From Rubripirellula sp. (GTDB lineage Bacteria > Planctomycetota > Planctomycetia > Pirellulales > Pirellulaceae), in NCBI GenBank assembly GCA_022425745.1, contig JAKMEW010000402.1:1-45985 (forward strand): a stretch of 45,985 bases of DNA. Reading direction: 5' to 3'. A program made the translations under genes and the position numbers. The notes beneath the pieces were generated by a model. That model was not told the DNA's origin. It made no database searches and saw only the letters and a program-made list of their open reading frames with translations. Positions 1 through 9,200 of this stretch are shown in pieces; the stretch's first letter is position 1; each line of letters opens with the position of its first letter.

Positions 1-82
1 TAGAGACTCCAAGACCGATGGTGTTCTTGAAAACACCGCAAAACATGGCGATTTTTGCGGGCTTAGCGGAATGGCCCAGAGA

Positions 83-110
83 GCGAACTTGCGTGGCGGG
101 CCGAGTTCGC
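83..110. other. Inverted repeat downstream of tRNA-Arg
   Basis: GCGAACT (83-89) and AGTTCGC (104-110) form a perfect 7-bp stem with a 14-base loop. It lies 14 bases past the 3' end of the minus-strand tRNA, so it could help 3' processing or termination. No T-tract follows on the minus strand, so a classical intrinsic terminator is not supported. A smaller stem (GGTGTT/AACACC, 20-37) lies further left. Confidence 0.25.
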
Positions 111-123
111 AGATTGAAAAGAG

Positions 124-197
124 TACACCCGGAGGGATTCGAACCCCCAACCCTCGGTTCCGAAGACCGATGCTCTATCCAGTTGAGCTACGGATGC
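124..197 (-). tRNA. tRNA-Arg (anticodon UCG)
   Basis: Read on the minus strand this folds as a normal 74-base cloverleaf. The acceptor stem is GCATCCG paired with CGGGTGT, including two G-U-type pairs, and the discriminator is A. The anticodon stem TCGGT/ACCGA encloses loop CTTCGGA, which gives anticodon TCG and decodes CGA arginine codons. The T-arm carries GGTTCGAATCC. The 3' CCA is not encoded (CTC follows), so it must be added after transcription. Confidence 0.95.
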
Positions 198-596
198 GTT
201 GTGTCAAATTTTAGTAAGGATCGCCCGCTTGTCCACGGGTAGTTTCCACTTCAAGTGTCCGTTTCCACCGATCTTTTACTCGCTAAAAACAGTTTTATTG
301 GCTTCTCTTACCCACCCGCACGCAAATTCATTACCTAGTTATGCTCTATCCGCGATTCGAGACGCTTCACTTACCGTTTTAGAGGAACGGTTTTGCTTCG
401 TTTCAGACTTTAGCTTTCGCAGCGTGCTAAACTTGGTACATCAAGGGCTTCCTTTTCCAATGTCAATATTTGGACAGAATTTGGCACCTTGCATCTGCAA
501 ATCAACCGATCTACCTATAGCCAATCATTGCAATTCAATCGCGGACTTGCAGCGGAGACTGAATACTTGGGTCTAACCTATTTCAAACGATTCCGA
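198..596. other. Non-coding stretch between tRNA-Arg and the GNAT gene
   Basis: About 400 bases without a convincing gene. The ORF at 199-576 has no recognisable domain and is composition-driven. A weak hairpin ACCGTT-7 nt-AACGGT followed by a short T run lies at 373-394. The promoter of the acetyltransferase gene is presumably in the right part, but no clear -35/-10 pair could be picked by eye. Confidence 0.4.
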
Positions 597-1124
597 ATGG
601 AACTCAATTTTGATCAGTCCGGTTTGCAGGTCTCAAGCATCCCGCCCGGCTTTGAGATGATCCCGTTCTCAAGCGAACTGATTGGCGAACACGCCTCGGC
701 CAAGCACGAAAGCTTCAAGAATGAGATGGATGTCAACCTCTTCCCCTGCTTGGGCCGACGAGATGGCTGCCTGAGATTGATGAGGGAAATCACATCACGG
801 TCAAATTTTGTCCCCGAAGCGACATGGCTTTGCCGATACCGTGACCCAGTTAGCAAAATGCCCTTAGCCGTAGGAACCATCCAAGGTTTAGAGATCGATG
901 GATGGGGAGCCATTCAGAACATCGGCATCTCACCAACTTATCGCGGTCACGGGCTGGGATCTCTGTTGATTCAACATGCTGCGAGGGGTTTCAAAAGCAT
1001 CGGTCTCCGCCGGATGCATCTCGAAGTCACCACCGACAACACCGCCGCAATCAGACTTTACGAACGCATCGGCTTCAAGAGAGCCGAAGTGATCTACAAG
1101 GCAACTGATGTAGCCGGTGCGTAA
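597..1124 (+). CDS. GNAT family N-acetyltransferase
   Basis: This 175-residue protein has the C-terminal half of a GNAT fold: a beta-strand run (GWGAIQNIGISP), the acetyl-CoA pyrophosphate-binding motif YRGHGLGSLL, and the motif-B region TTDNTAAIRLYERIGF typical of RimI-like N-acetyltransferases. It should transfer an acetyl group from acetyl-CoA to an amine; the substrate cannot be predicted. The ORF track begins at a TTG at 489, but the first ATG (597, MELNFDQSG) gives a more natural GNAT length and the extra 36 residues look non-coding. The myo-inositol oxygenase gene follows 61 bases downstream on the same strand and could be co-transcribed. A cytosolic enzyme with no signal peptide. Confidence 0.85.
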   Translation: MELNFDQSGLQVSSIPPGFEMIPFSSELIGEHASAKHESFKNEMDVNLFPCLGRRDGCLRLMREITSRSNFVPEATWLCRYRDPVSKMPLAVGTIQGLEIDGWGAIQNIGISPTYRGHGLGSLLIQHAARGFKSIGLRRMHLEVTTDNTAAIRLYERIGFKRAEVIYKATDVAGA

Positions 1125-1185
1125 GCAGATCAGCCAAATGATCAACGACTAGAATCAATCCAGTAATCAAGCCCGCAATGAACCG

Positions 1186-2073
1186 ATGAAACATCTAGAT
1201 GAATGGGAGTCAGATCTGCAGTCGCGATATCCAAAACCAACCTCAAACACGGATAAACTTGAGGTCAATGGAGATCGCAATTGCAACGGTGAACCGCATA
1301 AGACGAGAGAAGCATTTCGTGACTACGATGCCGAAGCTCGATCCTCAGTCAAAGACTTCTATCGACTCAACCATCAATTTCAAACGTATGATTTTGTTCA
1401 GCAGAAACGCAACCAATACCTGAGTCTCACTCAGCGTCGAATGGGTATTTGGGAAGCGATGGAATACCTGAACACACTGGTGGACGACAGTGATCCTGAT
1501 ACCGATCTGTCGCAAATCGAACATCTGCTACAGACCGCTGAATCAATTCGCGCCGATGGGCACCCTGACTGGTTTGTCTTAACGGGTCTCATTCATGACC
1601 TTGGAAAGATCCTCTGTCTGATGGGAGAACCCCAATGGGCAGTGGTGGGTGACACTTTTCCCGTCGGATGTCAGTATGCAAAAAGCATTGTCTACTATGA
1701 CTTTTTTAAACAAAACCCTGACTGGCATCACCCCGTTTACTCAACCGAACGAGGTATTTACAGAGAAAGAATCGGACTGGATCAGATCATCATGTCTTGG
1801 GGCCACGATGAGTATTTGTATCACGTTGTGAAGAACCACCTACCGATCGAAGCACTTTACATGATTCGGTACCACTCATTTTACGCCGCTCATCGAGAGA
1901 ATGAGTATCGACGATTCTTTAACGCAAAAGACGAACATTATTTTCCGTGGGTCCAACGTTTTAATGAATACGACTTGTACTCAAAGAGTGACCAGCGTCC
2001 TAATGTCGAAGAGTTGAAACCGTACTACGAGTCGTTAATTCAGCAGTATTTCCCGAGCACACTCGCATGGTAA
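1186..2073 (+). CDS. miox: myo-Inositol oxygenase (MIOX)
   Basis: This 295-residue protein matches the myo-inositol oxygenase family over nearly its whole length. The family is an HD-fold di-iron enzyme that cleaves myo-inositol with O2 to D-glucuronate. All six expected metal ligands can be placed by comparison with the mammalian enzyme: H113, H137-D138 (LIHDLGK), H207 (SWGHDEY), H230 (RYHSFY) and D263 (EYDLYSK). Signature blocks GEPQWAVVGDTFPVGC and MIRYHSFY are intact. The first ~45 residues are poorly conserved, as is usual. It starts at ATG 1186; no strong ribosome binding site is seen. No inositol transporter or uronate-catabolic gene lies nearby, so the fate of the glucuronate is not shown here. 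MIOX is best known from eukaryotes and is patchy in bacteria. A BFD-type iron-sulphur gene is convergent 13 bases away. Confidence 0.95.
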   Translation: MKHLDEWESDLQSRYPKPTSNTDKLEVNGDRNCNGEPHKTREAFRDYDAEARSSVKDFYRLNHQFQTYDFVQQKRNQYLSLTQRRMGIWEAMEYLNTLVDDSDPDTDLSQIEHLLQTAESIRADGHPDWFVLTGLIHDLGKILCLMGEPQWAVVGDTFPVGCQYAKSIVYYDFFKQNPDWHHPVYSTERGIYRERIGLDQIIMSWGHDEYLYHVVKNHLPIEALYMIRYHSFYAAHRENEYRRFFNAKDEHYFPWVQRFNEYDLYSKSDQRPNVEELKPYYESLIQQYFPSTLAW

Positions 2074-2086
2074 ACACCCATCGCCG

Positions 2087-2344
2087 CTAAGCCTCTTTTT
2101 TCTTCAATCGGTAAGCGGCACGCTGAGAAGCATATTCTTCCGCGTCGGGTATTTCCGCGGTTTCTGGATTGGCCTGTTCCATCAACTTTCGTAGATAGGG
2201 TCGACACCACCCACAGCCGGTTCCTGCGCCGTAGCACTCTGACAACTGGCTAGCGTACTTGGGTCGGTTCACACGAATGAATTGCATGACTTTGCGGCGA
2301 GACACATGAAAGCAGAGGCATAGTTCCTGATCTTCATTCACCAT
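2087..2344 (-). CDS. BFD-like [2Fe-2S] binding protein
   Basis: An 85-residue protein with the (2Fe-2S)-binding BFD domain: cysteines C9-x-C11 (LCLCFHV) and C44-x2-C47 (GAGTGCGWC) are the expected cluster ligands. This domain is found in bacterioferritin-associated ferredoxin, which helps release iron from bacterioferritin, and as a module in NirB- and NifU-like proteins. A 30-residue charged tail follows the domain. The ATG at 2344 is preceded by a good Shine-Dalgarno sequence (ACGGAGAATCG). The M20 peptidase gene ends 13 bases upstream on the same strand, so the two are probably co-transcribed. No bacterioferritin gene is in the window, so the partner is unknown. Confidence 0.85.
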   Translation of the reverse strand: MVNEDQELCLCFHVSRRKVMQFIRVNRPKYASQLSECYGAGTGCGWCRPYLRKLMEQANPETAEIPDAEEYASQRAAYRLKKKEA

Positions 2345-2356
2345 CGATTCTCCGTC

Positions 2357-3544
2357 CTACTGATTTGATCCATCGGTAATCAACCAAGTGGCAATGCGAC
2401 ATGCATCGAGGTAATCCGCGATATCAAGCGTTTCATCGGCAGTGTGTATGTTTCTCTGCCCGCATCCAATGGTGACTGCGGAGATGCCGTGCAGGAAAAG
2501 CCAGTTAGCATCCAATCCTCCGTTTGAAATCTCTTGGAACGGCTCGCGGCCAATCATTCGCACCGCTTCGGAAGCTTTCTCAATGGATGGATGATCACTA
2601 GGCAGACAAAATGATTCGTAATCAACATGCGACTCAAACTCAACCGTCCCAGCAACACCTTCATCGTTTTTCACTTCAGACGCCGCACGCTCGAAAGCAC
2701 TTCTGATCGCAGACACAATTTCCATGCGCATTTCTGGGTCATGGCTTCTCGCCTCTGCCGCGAGATCCGCAAGTGGGGTAATCACATTCGTCGCATCACC
2801 CGCTTGCAGCACACCAACATTGGAGGTTCCGAAGCGGCCATCTTTTTCAACTTTTCCGAGCCAGCCATTAGCATCGAGTTCCGCGATGGCGCGTGCAGCC
2901 ATCACGATCGTGCTCGCTCCTTTTTCAGGAGCAACACCTGCATGCGCCGGCACACCGTGGAGTCGAATTTTAATCCTTTCCCCACCAATGGCCCCCGTGG
3001 TCAATTTCTCAACAGTCCCTCCATCGAAATTAAACGCTCGATCCACCGATCCGACCTTATCCACATCGAGATGACGCGCACCTTCGAGCCCCACTTCCTC
3101 CTGAATCAGAAACGTGATCACGGCGGGTGGATAATTCTCATCACCCCGCTTCAGTCTCTCGACAACTGCTGTCAGGATCGCAGCACATCCAGCGCGGTCA
3201 TCAGCTCCCAAGCCGGTGTCCACTGCACTGCGGACACAATCACCGTCAATCACTGGCTGGCTGCCGACACAAATTGGCACGGTATCCATGTGAGCAGAAA
3301 GGAGAGTTCGTGGGCCGCTACCGTTTCCAGGCAAGGTGACAACGAGGTTGCCACAATTTCCATTTCTCCGAGTTCGCTCGCCAGCGCCGTCATACGCGAT
3401 TTGTGACGATTCGACTCCCGCGGCGACCAACTGATTGACAATCTCGGCAGCGACGTCAGATTCATTACCGCTGCTACCGGGAATCGCTGTGAGCGCGATG
3501 AAACGATTCAAGGATGATTGCGCCTCTACTTCTGTCTTATTCAT
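2357..3544 (-). CDS. M20 family zinc aminopeptidase (peptidase T-like)
   Basis: This 395-residue protein has the M20/M28 metallopeptidase pattern: LLSAHMDTVP (first zinc histidine plus catalytic aspartate), GLGADDRAG (bridging aspartate), FLIQEEVGLEGA (catalytic and metal glutamates), FDGG, and a C-terminal NIHTADE histidine. A lid/dimerisation domain lies between (GVPAHAGVAPEKGAS). This arrangement resembles PepT-like tripeptidases that cut N-terminal residues from short peptides in the cytosol. The ORF track extends to a TTG at 3661, but ATG 3544 (MNKTEVEAQ) begins just before the conserved region, and longer starts would run into the divergent rlmN. Probably co-transcribed with the downstream BFD gene. 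Confidence 0.88.
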   Translation of the reverse strand: MNKTEVEAQSSLNRFIALTAIPGSSGNESDVAAEIVNQLVAAGVESSQIAYDGAGERTRRNGNCGNLVVTLPGNGSGPRTLLSAHMDTVPICVGSQPVIDGDCVRSAVDTGLGADDRAGCAAILTAVVERLKRGDENYPPAVITFLIQEEVGLEGARHLDVDKVGSVDRAFNFDGGTVEKLTTGAIGGERIKIRLHGVPAHAGVAPEKGASTIVMAARAIAELDANGWLGKVEKDGRFGTSNVGVLQAGDATNVITPLADLAAEARSHDPEMRMEIVSAIRSAFERAASEVKNDEGVAGTVEFESHVDYESFCLPSDHPSIEKASEAVRMIGREPFQEISNGGLDANWLFLHGISAVTIGCGQRNIHTADETLDIADYLDACRIATWLITDGSNQ

Positions 3545-3698
3545 TGTTAAACTCAGTGATCGGTGATGAGTCAGTCTAGGGAAATGATCCTTCTTGGCTC
3601 CCATCGTACGCAAACCTCGGTACCGTTGGCGACACCCCGTGGTCGAATTCGGTGCAGGCAATACACCCTCAAGTTCTTCTTATTCAGCATTTTCTACT

Positions 3699-4805
3699 TT
3701 GAACCTTCCAACGATCCAAAAAGCGGTTTCCTCGGAGACGCAATCGGCAGATCCTCAAAAGCAGCACCTGCTTAACCTCTCCGCTGAGGATTTAACCAAT
3801 TGGCTGGTATCCAAAGGACACCCAAAATTTCGCAGCGGGCAGATCCTCCACTGGATCTTTCAGCGAAGAGTCCACACTTTTTCTGAAATGAGCGACCTTC
3901 CGAAGTCGCTGAGACAAGAATTGGAAGAGAACTTCCGAATCTATGTAACTCAATCTGAAGCAACCGTCACTTCTCCCGATGGCACTGACAAGCTGCTTGT
4001 TCGACTTCCGGATGGCGGGGAAGTGGAGTGTGTGTTACTGAGAGACGGAAACCGACGAAGTATTTGTGTCAGCAGTCAAGTCGGGTGCGCGATGGGTTGC
4101 GTGTTTTGCGCAAGTGGTCTGGATGGCGTGGATCGAAATCTGACGCAAGGAGAAATTCTTGAGCAGATGTTGTTATTGCAGGATAGGCTTCCGGAACAGG
4201 AACGTCTCAGTCATGTTGTGATGATGGGCATGGGTGAGCCACTCGCGAACCTGGACCGTGTATTGGCCGCGCTGTCGGTCGCCAAGGATCCCAAGGGACT
4301 CGGAATTAGTCCGCGCCGCATCACCATCAGCACCGTGGGATTACCGCCTGCGATTGATCGATTGCGTGAGAGCAGCATTCCCTACAACCTAGCGGTGAGC
4401 TTGCACGCGCCCAACGATACACTTCGAAGCCAACTGGTACCGGTGAACCGAAAGATCGGAATCGACGCTGTACTCGACGCGGCTGATCGTTACTTCGAAA
4501 GTAGTGGACGCAGACTGACGTTCGAGTACGTTCTTTTGGGAGGCGTTAACGACTCGAATGATGAAGCGAGAGAATTGGTTCACTTGCTGCGTAAACGCAA
4601 CGTGCTTCTAAACGTGATCCCCTATAACCCAGTGCAGGGCTTACCATACGTCACGCCAACCAAGAAATCGATTGCCGACTTTCGTCAGATTCTGGAACAT
4701 GGTGGAGTGAACGTGCAGTTTCGACAACGAAAAGGCAGTGAAATCGATGCTGCCTGTGGGCAACTTAGACGAAATCGCGGTAAGCAATCATCATCGAATC
4801 AATGA
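3699..4805 (+). CDS. rlmN: 23S rRNA (adenine-2503-C2)-methyltransferase RlmN
   Basis: A radical SAM enzyme that methylates C2 of A2503 in 23S rRNA and, in family members studied, A37 of some tRNAs. The cluster-binding CxxxCxxC is GCAMGCVFCASG. Other family blocks are present: LNLSAEDLTNW and FRSGQILHWIFQRRV at the N-terminus, MMGMGEP, ITISTVGLPPAI, LAVSLHAPND, VLLGGVND and the C-terminal IDAACGQL with its cysteine. No in-frame ATG precedes the conserved part. The track starts at TTG 3594, only 50 bases from the divergent peptidase start; TTG 3699 leaves 23 residues before the conserved LLNLSAEDL, as in E. coli RlmN, and 154 bases for two promoters. I chose 3699, but the start is uncertain; GTG 3639 is also possible. 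Confidence 0.92.
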   Translation: MNLPTIQKAVSSETQSADPQKQHLLNLSAEDLTNWLVSKGHPKFRSGQILHWIFQRRVHTFSEMSDLPKSLRQELEENFRIYVTQSEATVTSPDGTDKLLVRLPDGGEVECVLLRDGNRRSICVSSQVGCAMGCVFCASGLDGVDRNLTQGEILEQMLLLQDRLPEQERLSHVVMMGMGEPLANLDRVLAALSVAKDPKGLGISPRRITISTVGLPPAIDRLRESSIPYNLAVSLHAPNDTLRSQLVPVNRKIGIDAVLDAADRYFESSGRRLTFEYVLLGGVNDSNDEARELVHLLRKRNVLLNVIPYNPVQGLPYVTPTKKSIADFRQILEHGGVNVQFRQRKGSEIDAACGQLRRNRGKQSSSNQ

Positions 4806-4831
4806 AGGTGCATCCTTAGTTGGTACACGGC

Positions 4832-6223
4832 TTAACGGCTCGAGTACTTTTTCAGGTATTTTTCATTGAGCATCTTGTGGCGACTGCCCAGGTCAACCTT
4901 TCGTCCCTGAATGTATGCTTCGACAACATTCGTTTCTGTTTCGAGAATGTTCCCATCAGCGATAATCAAGGTTGCATCTTTCTCTGGAGTGATGGACCCA
5001 ATGCGATCTTCAAGCTTCAGGATCTTCGCAGCTGAAAGCGTGATCGCCTCAACCGCTTGCTCCTCGCTCAAGCCAAATGCCGAGGCAACTGCGGCGTGAT
5101 AAGGCAAGTTCCGCGCACTCGCTGACCCACCAGGGCCACTCAAGCCAGGTCCACCGATCGAGAAGGCCACACCTGCTCGCTTCAATCTTGAAGGCAACGT
5201 GTAAGCGTGATCGTAGGGATCGTCTCTTCGCAGTGGCAATCGATATGTCGATGCAATGATCACCGGTACGCGATATTGCTTCAAGAGTTCGGAACATCTC
5301 TCCGCATCGTAACCTCCATAGATGATCAAATCGAGATTCTGAGAGGCCGCGTAAGTCACAGCCGATTCGATCTCGGACTGGCGATCCGCATGCGCGATCA
5401 GCGGCATTTCTCGATTGATTACCGGCACAAGGCTCTCTAGGCGAACGTTTGTGACGAAGTCCTCAGACGATTGACGACCCTTTGCATAGAGTTTGACAGC
5501 CCTCAACAGCTCATCCAATTCTTCTAATCGACGCTCACGTTCTTGACGTCGCTTGGAGTCATTACTGTCGCGAGGATGCACGGACGACCAATCAACAAAC
5601 AATCCGGCAGGACCACTCAACATCATCTCCTCCACCGTCCATCCATCTAATTGAATGACCGCAGACTGCCCTCGAATGAATGGCCCGCTCGGTGCCGTCA
5701 TTGCGACCAATACACCTCCAGCTCTGGCGACCGGTATCAGTTCACTATCGGGATTCACCGCAACCCAAGATCTAACATTGGGATTTTCACGACCAAACTC
5801 TCTCCGATCATCGGTTTCTTCCACCGCTAAAATTTCTCGCAGACCTAGGTCAGTGAGTGAATCAATCAGCCCGGGGTAGACATGCTTTCCTTCTGCTTGA
5901 ATTTCCAAAACATTCTTGGGCAGCTTCACGTTCTGTCCGACCGCAACAATTTTCCCTCGGTCGAATACAACGGTCCCGTTTTCTAGGATTGGCTTGTCGA
6001 TGCGATGGATTGTTGCATTGCGGATCGCAATCGGACGCTTTTGCGGCTGACCCGGAATTTGATCGTGGGCAAACACACGAGTATTAATCAAAAAAGCCAA
6101 GATGATGATCGCCTGTCCAAGTCGCTTGCATCGATTGGCCAAGTGACTGAAAGTCACCCCAAGATGCCCCTGAGATGAATCGCGATGATGCTTGATGCCC
6201 AGCATGTGATCTGATCGTTTCAT
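4832..6223 (-). CDS. Secreted amidohydrolase-like protein lacking the HxH motif
   Basis: A 463-residue protein of the metal-dependent amidohydrolase superfamily. It has an N-terminal hydrophobic segment (LGQAIIILAFLINTRVFA) preceded by a ~30-residue extension, then the small beta-sandwich (AIRNATIHRI..GTVVFDRGKIVAVG), the barrel entry PGLIDSLTDLG, and the C-terminal ITLSAAKILKLEDRIGSI..KDATLIIADG typical of imidazolonepropionase/dihydroorotase-like members. The HxH expected after PGLID is replaced by SLTDL, and no obvious replacement metal site is seen, so classical hydrolysis is doubtful. ATG 6223 overlaps the stop of the upstream gene as ATGA, which indicates translational coupling. It probably works with the upstream tandem protein outside the cytoplasm. 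Confidence 0.8.
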   Translation of the reverse strand: MKRSDHMLGIKHHRDSSQGHLGVTFSHLANRCKRLGQAIIILAFLINTRVFAHDQIPGQPQKRPIAIRNATIHRIDKPILENGTVVFDRGKIVAVGQNVKLPKNVLEIQAEGKHVYPGLIDSLTDLGLREILAVEETDDRREFGRENPNVRSWVAVNPDSELIPVARAGGVLVAMTAPSGPFIRGQSAVIQLDGWTVEEMMLSGPAGLFVDWSSVHPRDSNDSKRRQERERRLEELDELLRAVKLYAKGRQSSEDFVTNVRLESLVPVINREMPLIAHADRQSEIESAVTYAASQNLDLIIYGGYDAERCSELLKQYRVPVIIASTYRLPLRRDDPYDHAYTLPSRLKRAGVAFSIGGPGLSGPGGSASARNLPYHAAVASAFGLSEEQAVEAITLSAAKILKLEDRIGSITPEKDATLIIADGNILETETNVVEAYIQGRKVDLGSRHKMLNEKYLKKYSSR

Positions 6224-9200
6224 TCTTGCGCTCCCTGAACATTGGTTTCGTGTCGAAGGCCGCCATGGACCGCACAATAAATATCTTTCCTAACCCAACG
6301 ATCCTCCTCGGGCACCCGCTTAACGGCAACACTCCCGGCAGGCTCACTTTTCATTGCTTTCTGAATGAGGCGAGACCTCAGGGATCGGTCACGTTCTCGC
6401 AGTTGCTGGTCTTGGACGATGTCAAAATACTTTGTCCCATTAATCCACGTCTGCTCACAACGCGTTAACGTCGAGAGTGGTCTTCCGCTCCAAACAACCA
6501 AATCAGCATGCTTACCCACTTCAATTGATCCAACCAGGCTGTCAATGCGAAGTTGCTTCGCCGGATTGAGTGTCACAAACTTCAACGCTTCTTCCTCTGG
6601 CACTCCACCATACTTGGTTGCCTTGGCTGCTTCAGTGTTCAAGTGGCGAGCGAGCTCACGATCGTCACTATTGAACGAAACCACCACGCCCTGATCATGC
6701 ATGATGGATCCGTTGTAAGGTATCGCATCAAAGACCTCAAATTTGTAAGCCCACCAATCGGAGAAAGCCGACGCCATTGCTCCGTGCTGCTTGATGCGAT
6801 CCGCAACCTTATAGCCTTCAAGAATATGTTGCAGCGTACCAATGCGGATACCAAATTCCTCAAGCACTCCCAGCGTTGCAACGATCTCGTCTTGCCGGTA
6901 GCTGTGACAGTGGATCCATCGTTCGCCGCGTTGCACTTCAGAGAGCGCTTGCAACTGCAAGTCCACTCGCGGAGGCATTCCCTGACGATCTCCAGATCTC
7001 CACTCTCGCCAACGCGATTCATATTCTCTAGCTGCAAGTAACTGATCTCTCAGGATCTGCTCGACACCCATCCTTGTGTTTGGGTAACGCCCCTGATTTC
7101 TTTTGACATTTTCGCCGAGCGCAAACTTGATTCCCGGTGGAGCCTGATCCATCTTGAGGCCCTCCATGGAGTCGCCCCATCTCAATTTGATCACCTGATT
7201 CTGGCCACCGATTGGATTTGCCGACCCATGCAAGATGTTGGCCACCGTCAATCCACCGGCTAATTGCCGGTAGATATTAATGTCACTGTTGTCAATGAAA
7301 TCGCCTATTCGAACCTCAGAAGTCACGACCTGCCCCGACTCATTGACGCCACCATCGGTTCCCATGTGCGAGTGGCAATCAATCAACCCAGGCGAGACAT
7401 GCTTGCCCTTTAAATCAATGACCTGAGTGCCTTGGGGTACGTCTAATTCCTCACCAATTGCAGCGATGAGACCATCTCGGATGTAGACGTCAGCCTGCTG
7501 AAGAATGCCTTCCGGACCACACGTCCATAACACCGCATTTCGTAACACCACCGGTTCCTGCTTCTGAACAGGTTTTTCCAAGCCGTAGGCCCCAAGAGGA
7601 TAGAAAATGGGTGTATCCGCTGGCCGGTTGCTTTGAGTAACGGATTCCTTTGGACTCGCGTCACCTTTCGGGTTCGAGGCACTGGGATCAGCATCATCAT
7701 TCTGCCGATCACTTTTCTCCTCTGTCGATGGCAGCAACTGAGCTACTTGCTCATCACCCGTTGGAGTCTGCAAATATAAGAGAGCAATCCGATTGAGATT
7801 CGCCGAGGAGCTCGTTGCATCCGACTGATCGGCTTGAACAATGGTTACCAACCAAACACCAGATTCAGATCCAAATCCCAGCGAACTCAGATCGCAGGTA
7901 GCACTCAAACGGTCCCGCTCCACCTTAACAGATTTAAGTTCAATCTGATTCTTCGCCTTTCGTCGATTCTTTTTCTTGCCACTGGGCTTCGCGTCAGAAT
8001 CACCCTCCTTCCTTAACGGTTCAGGAATCGATTCGATAAATCCTGTCACCTTGCCATCTACTGATTCCAACTTGATCCCAAGACGAACACTCTTATCGGC
8101 TACCGACAGATTCGTCTCCCAATTTCCTGACCACGGTGTTCCTTTGCGAGTTTGGCTATCACCTGTCAGCTGATAACGAGCACCGGCAATCCAACACTCG
8201 CGCAAAGTGGATTGGTGCGAAGAGAACTCACTATCAAAAATGGCAAGGTTGGCAATCTTCCCTTTCTCAATCGAACCCAGTTGATTTTCAAGACCTAGCA
8301 GTTCGGCGGGGACTGTTGTGAGGGCCGCCAGAGCATGATCTGGATTCAGTCCGCAATCCATCGCACGTCGAAGATTCTTTAAGAACGCGGACAGGTCATC
8401 TAGGCCATCCGTTGTGATGCAGATCGTGACGCCGGATTGTTGGAGAACCGCTGGATTGGTCGGCGCGAGATCCCAGTGCATTAAATCCTGCAGCGACACT
8501 GATTCACGCGATTGTGCGTCATGCACACTGGGTGCATCGGGAAAATCGATTGGGATTAATAGGGGGCGATTCATCGCCGCGATTGATTCAACATCTCGAT
8601 ATTCGCGGCCGGAGCCCCTGATAGCGATTTGCAATGCGAACTCACGCGCAAGCTGATCCGCTCTTAGCGCCATCCGCTCGTTGGGTGCATCAAATACAAA
8701 CCGAGTCACCCTCATGTCCTCGGCCAGAACTTCAAGCGACGCATTAAAGTCTGGCGCAGCCTGGGTCACATCAGCACGATGCGACTTCCATGACTCCGCA
8801 TACCATTTTGCGTCGTAAAACGCTTGCCGAAGTAAGGCGACTGCGCCCATGGGTGAATTGGGATACTCGACGCGCGGACCCGACCTTGGCACCGTTAATT
8901 GTGCATGTTGCCAACGCGCACTCTTGAGTGCTTGATGTGATCGCTTCACTCCACCGAGCAGATAAACTTGGCTAGCACCTTTGATGATGCCACCTCGTGG
9001 CGCAACTAATCTCGCGGCAAAACCCTGTTGTCGTAGCTTTTCTGCATCTGACGATTCTGAGATTGATTCAGCAACGGATCTTTGTGGAGAGATATTTGGG
9101 TTCCAGTAGCTTGTTGCTGTCCCGGGAAATCCGACCTCTTGCTCACTCCATGCATCAATGAAACCGGCATAGATATGCTTTCCGGTGCAGTCGATCTGCT

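Noticed and set aside
199-576. 125-residue ORF upstream of the GNAT gene.
   Set aside because: No domain, starts inside the tRNA flank, and overlaps the out-of-frame GNAT region; looks like chance.
1186-2344. MIOX and BFD genes as an iron-handling or inositol operon.
   Set aside because: They are on opposite strands and convergent; adjacency alone gives no functional support.
2627-3406. 259-residue plus-strand ORF.
   Set aside because: Lies wholly antisense to the clear M20 peptidase gene; shadow ORF.
6553-7041. 162-residue plus-strand ORF and its minus-strand shadow 6639-7037.
   Set aside because: Both lie inside the second amidohydrolase module in other frames; no independent domain.
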